33,585 bases of DNA from Acidimicrobiaceae bacterium (GTDB taxonomy: Bacteria > Actinomycetota > Acidimicrobiia > Acidimicrobiales > Palsa-688), in NCBI GenBank assembly GCA_030838045.1, contig JAUTXN010000366.1, forward strand, positions 1-33,585, read 5' to 3'. Below are positions 11,501 through 16,824 of this stretch, piece by piece. A program made the position numbers and the translations under genes. The notes beneath the pieces are model-generated. The model did no database searches, was not told where the DNA came from, and saw nothing but the letters and a program-made list of their open reading frames with translations. Each line of letters opens with the position of its first letter. Within the stretch, counting starts at the first letter, position 1.

Positions 11501-14205
11501 ACATTGGTGGCATCGCCCGAGTTGCCGGAGGTGCCGCCCGTGGCGAATGCTCCCCCTTCGGCTTCGCCCGTGGTGGCGGTGCCGGTCGTGGCGGAGGTAT
11601 TCGTCGCGTCCCCGGAGAATCCGCCGTCGCCCGAGAAACCCGAGAACGCCGCGCCGGTGGCACGGGCCCGGCCTGAGCCGCCCGTGGGACCAACCGGGGG
11701 ATCGGTGTTGCCCGAGGTGGCGCTGGAGGTCTGCGAGGCGGTGCCGGTGGCGCCCGAGGCGCCGCCGTTGCCCGTGCCCGCGGTGTTGGATGACGTCGGG
11801 CTGGCGGTGGCGCTGCCCGAGGTGCCGCCGGTCGCCGAGGAATGCGTGACCGAGTCGCCGGTGGCGCCGGAAACGGCGTTGCCGGTCGACGAGGCGGTGG
11901 CCGCGCCGGTGGAGCCGCCGTTGGCGGTACCTGTGGCGTCACCCGAGCTGCCCGAGGTGACATGGACGGCGACGGCGCCGCTTCCGCCGCCCCCGGTGAC
12001 GGCGCCCGAGAAGGCGGTGCCCGAGGTGGCGGCACCGGTGCTGCCGGAGGTCACGCCGACAGTGGCATTGCCGCCGGTGCCGCTGACCGCGGTGTTGACC
12101 GGAGCGTTGGTGGCGGCACCCGAGGTACCGGTGTTGCCGCCGATGGCGGTCGAGTCGCCGGTGGCCTCGCCGCTGGTCGCGGTGCCCGTGGTGGCGGAGG
12201 TGTTGGTGGCGGCACCGGAGTCGCCGCCGGTACCGGAGTCACCGGAGGTCGCAGTGCCGTTGCCCGTGGCCCGCCCTGAGCCGCCCGACGGGCCGGCCCC
12301 ACCGGTGGAGCCAGAGGTGGCGCCCGAGGTCTGGGAAGCCGCGCCGGTGGCGCCCGAAGCGCCGCCGTCGCCGCTGCCGGCTGCATTGGTGGACACCGGA
12401 CTGGCAACCGCGCCGCCCGACGTGCCGCCGGTGGCCGACGACGTGGTCGTCGAATCTCCGGTGGCGCCGGAGGTGGCGTTGCCGGTCGAGGTGGCCGTGG
12501 CCGCGCCCGAGGTGCCGCCGGTGGCGTTGCCAGTGGCGGCGCCCGAGTCGCCCGAGACGACCGTCACGAGGACTGCGCCGCTGCCGCCGCCGCCGGTGAC
12601 GGCGCCGGAGAACACGGTGCCGGAGGTGGCGGCGCCGGTGTTGCCGCTGGTGGCGGTGACCGTGGCCGAGCCGCCGGGGCCGGACGTGGCGGTGTTCACC
12701 GGAACGTTGGTGGCGTCGCCCGAGTTGCCCGAGGTGCCGCCGGTCGCGGTGGACGAGCCGGATGCGTCGCCCGTGGTGGCGGTGCCGGTGGTCCCCGAGT
12801 TGTTGGTGGCATCGCCCGAAAAGCCGCCGGCGCCCGAGTCGCCGGACGTCGCGGTGCCGTTACCGCGCGCCGAGCCCGAACCGCCGGTGGGACCGGAGCC
12901 GGTGGCGCCGGTGTCACCCGACGATCCGATGGAGGTCTGCGAGGCCGTACCGGTGGCACCCGAGGCGCCGCCGTTGCCGCTGCCCGCGGTGTTGGTGGAC
13001 ACCGGGCTGGCAACCGCGCCGCCCGAGGTGCCCCCCGTCGCCGACGACGACGTGGTCGTGGAGCCGGTGGCGCCCGATGTGGCGTTGCCGGTCGAGGTGG
13101 CGGTGGCCGGACCGGAGGACCCGCCGTTGGCGGTGCCAGTGGCGGCACCGGAGTTACCGGAGATCACGGTCACCATGACCGCGCCACTGCCCCCACCATG
13201 GGTGGCGGCACCCGAGAACACGGTCCCGGAGGTGGCGGCGCCGGTGTTGCCGCTGGTCGGCGTGACGTTGGCGTTGCCGCCGGCGCCGCTGGTTGCGGTG
13301 TTGACGGGGGCGTTGGTCGCCGAACCGGAGCTGCCGGTGTTGCCGCCGGTGGCCTCAGAGGTGGCGTCGGCTTCGCCCGACGAGGCCGTGCCGGTGGTAT
13401 CCGAGACGTTGGAGGCGATACCCGAGTCGCCGCCGGCGCCCGAAGAACCGGAGCCCGCGGATCCCGCCGCGGACGCCTGGCCGGAACCGCCGCTGGGCGC
13501 GCTCCCGGAGGTGCTGGTGCTGCCCGTGGCCGCGAGGGACGTCTGGGACGCGCTGCCGGTGGGGCCGGAATGGCCGCCGTTGCCCGTGGTGGCGGTGTTG
13601 GTGGACACCGGACTGGCGACCGCCGAGCCCGAGGTGCCTCCCGTGGCCGAGGAGGTGGTGGTCGAGGCACCCGACGCGCCCGAAGTGGCGTTGCCGACCG
13701 AGGATGACGTGGCGGCGCCCGAGGAGCCGCCGGTGGCGTTGCCGACCGCAGCGCCGGAGTTACCGGTCGTAACGATCACAGCCACCGCGCCGGTACCGCC
13801 GCCTGCGCCGCCGCCGCCGCCGCCGGAGAAGACGGTCCCGGAGGACGCGCCGCCCGTCGTGCCGCTGACCGGCGTCGCGGTGCCCGCGCCGCCCGCGCCG
13901 CTAGCCGCGGTGACAACGGGGCTCACGGTGGCAGCCCCGGTTGACCCGGTCGTGCCTCCGGTCGCCGTCGCGGTCGCAGCCGCGCTCCCGCTGTGGGCGG
14001 ACCCAGTCGTGGTCGAGCCGTTGGTCGACGGCCCTGAGGCTCCGCCCGCGCCAGTGCCACCGGTGGTGGACGCGCCGGTGCCGGTGGCCTGTCCTGTACC
14101 TCCGCTCGGCCCGGCAGCGACCGGTGCAGTAGTTGAAGCAGTGGAAACGCCGGGGTCCCGACTAAGGGTGGCCGCGAGCGCGAGAACTCCGAGCAGTCCT
14201 GACAT
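2584..14205 (-). CDS. Giant Gly/Ser/Thr/Ala repeat surface protein (3,873 aa) with LALTG sorting signal
   Basis: The open frame extends upstream to 14409, but ATG at 14203-14205 begins a signal peptide (MSGLLGVLALAATLS) and is preferred; no strong ribosome site is visible. Residues after it up to about 3,580 are 18 units of near 200 residues made almost only of G, S, T, A, N and D, with landmarks such as ATNAPVNTATSG, FSGAVTGGGGSGAV, ATGGTSG and GGASGATG. They have no cysteine and very few aromatics. The C-terminal part has an Ala/Ser linker, CAPNADI plus GNxG pentapeptides with four cysteines, four collagen-like GVPGTP copies, KHVKHVKE, then LALTG, a hydrophobic segment and SRRREE. LAxTG is the motif reported for class E sortases. 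A wall-anchored fibre, stalk or adhesin is inferred. No enzymatic domain and no sortase gene were seen. The long frame has no break. Confidence 0.85.
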   Translation of the reverse strand: MSGLLGVLALAATLSRDPGVSTASTTAPVAAGPSGGTGQATGTGASTTGGTGAGGASGPSTNGSTTTGSAHSGSAAATATATGGTTGSTGAATVSPVVTAASGAGGAGTATPVSGTTGGASSGTVFSGGGGGGAGGGTGAVAVIVTTGNSGAAVGNATGGSSGAATSSSVGNATSGASGASTTTSSATGGTSGSAVASPVSTNTATTGNGGHSGPTGSASQTSLAATGSTSTSGSAPSGGSGQASAAGSAGSGSSGAGGDSGIASNVSDTTGTASSGEADATSEATGGNTGSSGSATNAPVNTATSGAGGNANVTPTSGNTGAATSGTVFSGAATHGGGSGAVMVTVISGNSGAATGTANGGSSGPATATSTGNATSGATGSTTTSSSATGGTSGGAVASPVSTNTAGSGNGGASGATGTASQTSIGSSGDTGATGSGPTGGSGSARGNGTATSGDSGAGGFSGDATNNSGTTGTATTGDASGSSTATGGTSGNSGDATNVPVNTATSGPGGSATVTATSGNTGAATSGTVFSGAVTGGGGSGAVLVTVVSGDSGAATGNATGGTSGAATATSTGNATSGATGDSTTTSSATGGTSGGAVASPVSTNAAGSGDGGASGATGAASQTSGATSGSTGGAGPSGGSGRATGNGTATSGDSGTGGDSGAATNTSATTGTATSGEATGDSTAIGGNTGTSGAATNAPVNTAVSGTGGNATVGVTSGSTGAATSGTAFSGAVTGGGGSGAVAVHVTSGSSGDATGTANGGSTGAATASSTGNAVSGATGDSVTHSSATGGTSGSATASPTSSNTAGTGNGGASGATGTASQTSSATSGNTDPPVGPTGGSGRARATGAAFSGFSGDGGFSGDATNTSATTGTATTGEAEGGAFATGGTSGNSGDATNVPVNTALSGDGGAAVVTAASGATGAATSGAAFSGDVHGGGGSGAVAVTVTSGNSGAATGNATGGTSGAATASSTGDAISGATGDTVTTASATGGTSGAATASPTSANTAGTGDGGASGATGSASQTSGATSGDTGSPTSGGPTGGSGLARSSGTAISGDSGTGGDSGAATNTSATTGTARSGEADATAISLGGNTGTSGAATNAPVNTAVSGAGGTATTATTSGATGAATSGAAFSGTVTGGGGSGAVAVTVTSGDSGAATSTANGGSTGAATASSTGDAISGATGDTVTTSSATGGTSGAATASPTSANTASTGGGGASGPTGSASQTSTAESGNTDPPVGPTGASGAARASGFAGSGFSGDGGASGDATNSSTTTGAATSGSAGALAFSLGGTSGDSGDATNVPVNTAVSGDGGAAVTTADSGATGAATSGAAFSGDVHGGGGSGAVDVTVTSGTTGDATGAATGGTSGAASARSAGDAISGDTGAVLTTSSATGGTSGDAVANPGSTNSASTGDGGASGATGSASQTSDATSGDTGDPAGAGATGGSGRARASGTAISGDSGTGGETGDATNTSDTTGTAVTGDVGALAISLGGNSGSSGAATNAPVNTAASGAGGTADSASSTGASGGATSGTAFSGAVTGGGGSGAVNVSVNSGDGAATSGTAFSGAVSGGGGSGAVNVGVNSGSGPATSGTAFSGAVSGGGGSGAVDVTVTGGPASSGTAFSGAVTGGGGSGSVDVTVANGAGGGSGSASDTANGGSSGAATASSVGDAISGTTGDVTTTGSATGGTSGDATADPTSSNEANSGNGGASGSTGSASQTSTAASGSTDPPAGTTGGSGSARATGFAGSGFSGDGGASGDATNTSRTNGRAVTGDAFGIAVALGGTSGNSGPATNVPVNTATSGAGGAGVSGTGGTSGAATATSVGDAISGDTGSSLTTASATGGTSGNATSSPSSSNTASSGAGGASGNTGTASQTSDAASGDTGGPTTTGTTGGSGNARADGDAVSGDSGTGGDSGDASNTSFTRGRAFSGDAGAGALAVGGNTGSSGAATNAPVNTATSGAGGVGGGGNGGSTGEAVAASAGDAISGATGDTATHASATGGTSGWTTASPTSSNSATTGDGGASGTTGSAAQTSLASSGNTAAAGPGVTGGSGRATADGDAFSGFSGDGGSSGSATNRSRTRGRAISGDASAGAVAIGGTSGGSGPATNTPTNTATSGNGGAGNGGGTGGTSGAATAASVGDAISGSTGSSVTTASATGGTSGNATASPSSTNSASTGDGGASGATGTASQTSEAASGDTGSPTGTGPTGGSGAARATGEATSGDSGAGGESGDAFNRSRTRGTAITGDAGALAVALGGNTGTSGAATNAPVNVALSGTGGDGNGGNGGSSGAATAASTGDATSGNTGDSVTSASATGGTSGSATASPTSANTAATGNGGASGATGAASQTSDATSGTTDPPAGPTGASGAASADGDANSGFSGDGGSSGDSTNRSRTFGVANTGSATGIATSTGGTSGDSGAATNSPTNIATSGDGGTATVISLTGAAGPGATSGTAFSGAVTGGGGSGAVSVNVSGGSATSGAAFSGDVTGNGGSGAVDVTVTSGSSGDETGSATGGTSGAATATSTGNATSGDTGSSVTTSSATGGTSGSATASPTSTNAAGSGDGGASGATGSASQTSSAASGATGGPTTTGPTGGSGRATSDGDAVSGDSGTGGDSGAATNTGGRIGGTLTSGTATSGAANGSATATGGNTGSSGAATNAPVNLALSGLGGDATVRLRSGNTGAATSGAAFSGTVTGRGGSGAVSVDVTSGDSGAADGTANGGSSGAATASSTGNATSGATGDSVTHASATGGTSGAATANPTSANVAGTGNGGASGATGTASQTSTATSGDTLAATGPTGGSGNASAEGEATSGATGDGGETGDATNTSTTTGAATSGSANGTATATGGTSGDSGAATNAPTNTAVSGDGGIARVRSRTGATGDATSGAAFSGDVTGSGGSGAVSVDVTSGNSGDASGDATGGTSGAATASSTGNATSGDSGSSLTTASATGGTSGAATASPGSTNTAASGDGGASGASGSASQTSTAASGDTGSPATVGPTGGSGSATSEGGAESGETGDGGATGDATNASLTTGTAGSGSANGSATVVGGNTGTSGDATNVPVNTATSGNGGAARVRSRSGATGAATSGAAFSGAVTGSGGSGAVAVDVTSGDSGAADGTANGGSSGAATASSTGNATSGTTGDTTTSASATGGTSGAATSNPTSANTAGSGNGGASGASGSASQTSSATSGTTDPVAPVGTGGSGAAAASGGAESGDSGSGGDSGDASNTSTTRGAAASGDASGTAAATGGTSGDSGAATNSPVNTATSGNGGRARVRARTRATGDATSGTAFSGDVGGRGGSGAVGVTVVSGNSGDATGTATGGTSGSATATSVGNATSGNSGAAITTASATGGTSGDAVSNPSSTNAAVSGDGGASGATGSASQTSDATSGDTGGPGTSGPTGGTGKATAEGEATSGTTGPGGPSGPAGNVSTTIGDARSGDAGAAADATGGNTGTTGPATLVPVVTADSGNGGRATVRPTTAATGAATSPVVFSGAVGRGGSGAVANVVVTGGSGDATGTANGGSSGAAVGTATGNATTGDSGAAETHSSATGGTSGAANSDPVSDNTSASGPGGTSGPSGSASETINVSSGDTGGPAFLVVNLAPEAPSFLSALASASGASGASGASAGATGAAAASGATFSASKLSSSVDTGSTTSAVGQHAAALLATGNAAPAASAATAASGCAPNADIASSGCGNTGVGNSGRGNTGVGNSGAGNVGVANSGAGNVGMANSGFLNNGTGNSGCLNIGTANSGFLNVGVGNSGPDECPITGVPGTPGVPGTPGVPGTPGVPGTPGKHVKHVKETSAEVSSLALTGSDTAMPLAVALGLLLSGGAAVGLTSRRREEADSEG
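2752..2829 (-). repeat. Collagen-like GVPGTP repeat
   Basis: Four consecutive copies encode GVPGTP, a strict Gly-X-Y pattern. The copies use different synonymous codons (gtaccgggaaca, gtaccaggaacg, gtgccaggaact, gtaccggggacg on the plus strand), so the peptide is conserved more than the DNA. The stretch lies between the cysteine module and the sorting signal, a usual position for a stiff wall-spanning spacer. Confidence 0.8.
2838..3096 (-). repeat. GNxG pentapeptide module of the giant protein
   Basis: Fifteen-nucleotide units encode GNTGVGNSG, GNVGVANSG, LNNGTGNSG and similar pentapeptides. The four cysteines (CAPN, GCGN, SGCLN, DEC) sit in the same order and at similar places as in the small protein at 2056-2315, so the two modules are homologous. 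Confidence 0.8.
3746..13950 (-). repeat. 18 tandem units of about 605 bp in the giant gene
   Basis: The codons for the ATNxPVNTA landmark recur near 13906, 13296, 12688, 12088, 11486, 10877, 10273, 9665, 8788, 8311, 7838, 7358, 6887, 6174, 5569, 4960, 4354 and 3746. Spacing is 600-610 bp, except for one interval of about 877, four of 471-480 and one of about 713. First and last units are degenerate (PVVTA in place of PVNTA). Successive units alternate between a GGNTG...TNAPVN form and a GGTSG...TNVPVN form, so the true period is a dimer of about 1.21 kb. Positions were read by eye and may be off by a few bases. Confidence 0.85.
9265..9605 (-). repeat. Fourfold amplified FSG-GGGGSGAV submodule
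   Basis: Four back-to-back copies of a submodule of about 90 bp encode SGTAFSGAVTGGGGSGAV followed by a short VxVxxG strand-like stretch. Most other units contain a single copy. The extra three copies account for the long 877-bp interval between unit landmarks, while the following four units lack the submodule. Confidence 0.8.
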
Positions 14206-14374
14206 GGGCGGGGACGGTACTTGACGGACAACCCTTACGCAACCATCCCAGGAGAGAAGAACCAAAGGTATAAAGGGCGGCTGACCTGGTATGGGGATAC
14301 CAGGGCGCAGTCCCCTGGTAGGTTGCTCAGGCGGTCGTTTCGCGGCAACACCAGTGACGGAACAAGAGGTATCG
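14206..14374. promoter_or_regulatory. Divergent regulatory region with a perfect inverted repeat (14285-14304)
   Basis: This 169-nt region separates the giant surface gene (minus) from the esterase-like gene (plus). It holds arms CCTGGTAT and ATACCAGG, perfectly complementary around a GGGG centre, and a further half-site CCTGGTA at 14314-14320. A TATACC box on the minus strand (14267-14272) could be a -10 element for the giant gene; the inverted repeat would then lie over its -35 position. This fits an operator for one regulator acting on both genes. A plain hairpin in a transcript is the alternative. Confidence 0.5.
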
Positions 14375-16720
14375 GTGGGTTCGGGACGGCAGTCCAAATT
14401 CGGGGTCAAGGGGACCCGCCAGGGGAAGGTGACGGTCTGGCGAGGGGTGCCCTACGCCGACGCGCCCGAAGGCCCCCGCCGGTTCCAGCCGCCCCAGCCG
14501 TCGCCACCGTGGGACGGGCCCCGCACGGCCATCGAGTTCGGCCCGTCGAGCATCTCGACCGACGTCCCGGGCCTCGTCCTGCCGTCAGGATCGGGCGTCG
14601 TACCCGAGAGCGAGGATTGCCTTTACCTCAACGTCTGGTCACCAAGGGCTCGGGGAAAACCCCGCCCGGTCCTGGTCTGGCTGCACGGAGGGGCGTTCGT
14701 CTTCGGCAGCGGGAGCAACTTTGACGGGGCATGGCTGGCCAACCGCGGTGACGCCGTCGTCGTGACGATCAACTACCGCCTGGGTCCATGGGGCTTCCTG
14801 GACCTGGCGGCGATCGGCGGGACGGGCCTCGACCAGTCGGTCAACGTGGGCATGCTCGACCAAGTCGCGGCCCTGCAATGGGTGAGCGACAACATCGAGG
14901 CGTTCGGTGGCGATCCCGACCGGGTGACGGTGATCGGGCAGGCCTCCGGTGCGACCTGCGTCGGGGCGCTGCTGGCCATGCCCGCCGCAGCCGGCTTGTT
15001 CCACCGGGCGGTCATGCAGAGCGGCGCTGCCGACCGGGTCCAGAGCCGCTGGCGCTCCCGGTCGGTCGTCGTTCGCGTCCTCAACTCGCTCGGCGTCGAC
15101 TACCGAGAGGTGTCGAAGCTCCAAGACCTCCCGGTCGAGGCAATAAAGCAGGCCGCGGGCTCGTTGATGCGCGATTCGGACGACGCCGAACTTGAAGGCG
15201 AGCCCTTCCTGCCCGTGGTCGACGGCACCGTGCTGCCGGGCCATCCCATGGCCGGCTTGGTCTCGGGAGCGTCGTCTCAGGTACCTCTACTCATAAGTAC
15301 CTGCCAGCAGGAGGCCAACCTCTACCTCGCCATCTCACCCGAGGGCTTCATCAAGGCCAAGGAACTGCGGGCCCGGGCGTGGTTCGGCGATGTCGCCTGG
15401 GAGCGGCTGGTGCGGACCTACGAGAAGGGATCGCCGCCCGATCGGGGCCGGGCCGACCTGCTCACCGATCTGCTGTTCGGCATTCCCGCCGTGCGCACCG
15501 CCGAAGCCCACCACCGAGGTGGGGGCCGGACGTGGATCATGCGCTTCGACCACACGCCGGGCCAGGTCCCCTTCGACCAGCTCGGACCCTGCCACGGGGC
15601 CGACCTGCCTTTCACCTGGTTGGACTTCACCGGACCAACCGAGGGGGCGTTCCCCGGGCTGTCGACCAACGCCGACCGCACGGTTGCCGAACTGCTGCAA
15701 GACGTGATCTTGAACTTCGCCCGCCTCGGCGACCCCGGGATACCGGCGCTTCCCGCCTGGCCGTCCTACCAACCGGGCCGCCGGGCGGTCATGTCGATCC
15801 AGTCCCGTGCCGCGCTCGACATGGACCCGGCGCCCGAGCGACGACGGGCGTGGGACGCCCTGCCGCTGCCCCAGACGCTCAACGTGCGCCGCTCGTCCAG
15901 CCCGGCCCGACCCCCGGGTCCAAGAGCGACCGTCCCCGCGAGCCCGGCGGCCAAGTCCGCTCCCGAGGAACCCCAAGCCCCGACCGAAGCGGCTGAACCG
16001 ATGAGCCCCGCGGCCCCGGCGCCCATCGACACCTGGGCCGACCCCGCCCCCGCCGAAACCCCAGCCCCGGCCGCTGTCGACAGCTGGGCCGACCCCTCTC
16101 CCCTGGAGACCCCGGCCCCGGCCGAGCCGGCTGAGCCGGCAAACCCCGAAGCCCCCACGAGCGCCGAAAGCCCGCCCGACGCCACCACCCCGGCCCCGCC
16201 CGACCCCGAGACCTGGGCCGCCCCGCCCGACCCCGCCCCCCCCACCACCGCCGACGAATGGGTCGACCCCGTCGCCCCAGCCCCGTCCGAGCCGCCCGGC
16301 ACGGCTGAGCCTGAGCGCCTGACAGCCCTGGATCTGTTCGACGGCTGGACAGATGCCGACCTGCCCACCTTGGCCACCCCGACCATTTTCGATGAACCGG
16401 CCAGCCCCACAAGCGCTCACACCGGAGCCGAACCCGCCGCCCCGATCAAGCCGCCTGAGCCGGAACGCCTCGGAGGCCCGGATTGGTTCGATGGCTGGGC
16501 GGACGAGTATCCGCCCACCTCACTCGCCGCGACCATCGCGGCTGATCCGGCAGTCCCCGCTGACTCCGCCGAGCCAACCCCCTCGGCCGAACCGGAGTAC
16601 CCGGCACCGCCCGAGCGCGCTGACGACTCGTCGGATCCCGTCGCCCCGGAAGGCCCGGTACCCACCATGGACCCGCCGTCGCGGAAGGTTCGACGCCTCC
16701 GGCGGTCGCGCCAACGGTAG
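14375..16720 (+). CDS. Carboxylesterase-fold (type B) protein, probably inactive, with Pro-rich tail
   Basis: GTG at 14375 is chosen because AAGAGG lies five bases upstream and the type B esterase family normally starts close to this point; the frame is open back to ATG 14291. Residues 1-510 show the family order: GVPYADAPEGPRRF, the oxyanion loop WLHGGAFVFGSG, NYRLGPWGF, FGGDPDRVTVIG, the catalytic-acid region TCQQEA and the histidine region CHGADLPF. At the nucleophile elbow, where the family has GESAG, the sequence reads GQASG, so alanine occupies the serine position. The last 270 residues form a Pro/Ala/Glu-rich tail with DTWADP, DSWADP, ETWAAP, DEWVDP, DLFDGW and DWFDGW motifs and a basic end (RRLRRSRQR). 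No signal peptide is evident. Esterase activity is doubtful; a binding role like that of cholinesterase-like adhesion proteins is possible. Confidence 0.8.
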   Translation: MGSGRQSKFGVKGTRQGKVTVWRGVPYADAPEGPRRFQPPQPSPPWDGPRTAIEFGPSSISTDVPGLVLPSGSGVVPESEDCLYLNVWSPRARGKPRPVLVWLHGGAFVFGSGSNFDGAWLANRGDAVVVTINYRLGPWGFLDLAAIGGTGLDQSVNVGMLDQVAALQWVSDNIEAFGGDPDRVTVIGQASGATCVGALLAMPAAAGLFHRAVMQSGAADRVQSRWRSRSVVVRVLNSLGVDYREVSKLQDLPVEAIKQAAGSLMRDSDDAELEGEPFLPVVDGTVLPGHPMAGLVSGASSQVPLLISTCQQEANLYLAISPEGFIKAKELRARAWFGDVAWERLVRTYEKGSPPDRGRADLLTDLLFGIPAVRTAEAHHRGGGRTWIMRFDHTPGQVPFDQLGPCHGADLPFTWLDFTGPTEGAFPGLSTNADRTVAELLQDVILNFARLGDPGIPALPAWPSYQPGRRAVMSIQSRAALDMDPAPERRRAWDALPLPQTLNVRRSSSPARPPGPRATVPASPAAKSAPEEPQAPTEAAEPMSPAAPAPIDTWADPAPAETPAPAAVDSWADPSPLETPAPAEPAEPANPEAPTSAESPPDATTPAPPDPETWAAPPDPAPPTTADEWVDPVAPAPSEPPGTAEPERLTALDLFDGWTDADLPTLATPTIFDEPASPTSAHTGAEPAAPIKPPEPERLGGPDWFDGWADEYPPTSLAATIAADPAVPADSAEPTPSAEPEYPAPPERADDSSDPVAPEGPVPTMDPPSRKVRRLRRSRQR

Positions 16721-16752
16721 CGCCCACTTCACGACCCGCGAGCCGTAGGCCT

Positions 16753-16788
16753 GCTGAATTTCCGGTGTGTACACACCGGTAATTCAGC
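16753..16788. terminator. 36-nt palindrome between convergent genes
   Basis: GCTGAATT, T, CCGGTGTGT is followed directly by ACACACCGG, T, AATTCAGC. The only unpaired position is one T-T mismatch. It lies between the stops of the esterase-like gene (plus) and the glutamine synthetase-family gene (minus), as expected of a bidirectional terminator, although no T run follows and there is no loop sequence. A protein-binding palindrome cannot be excluded. Confidence 0.6.
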
Positions 16789-16824
16789 TAGCCAAGCCCC
16801 CGACAGCGACCGCAAGCGCTACGC

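Noticed and set aside
3746-13950. CRISPR-like regular repeats
   Set aside because: The repeats are about 605 bp, translated throughout in one frame, with no short identical repeat and unique spacer pattern.
2621-14224. A 3,867-codon open frame antisense to the giant gene
   Set aside because: It is a by-product of repeat codons for Gly, Ser, Thr and Ala, which give no stops on the other strand. It encodes Pro/Ala/Val low complexity with no signal peptide or domain, while the minus-strand frame has a signal peptide, cysteine module and sorting signal.
14221-14249. TTGACG at 14221 as a plus-strand -35 box for the esterase-like gene
   Set aside because: No acceptable -10 element lies 16-18 bases downstream, and the distance to the start at 14375 is long.
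14206-14409. Upstream extension of the giant protein by 68 residues
   Set aside because: The extension runs through the intergenic region and past the inverted repeat, is Pro/Arg-rich, and would bury the signal peptide that begins at ATG 14205.
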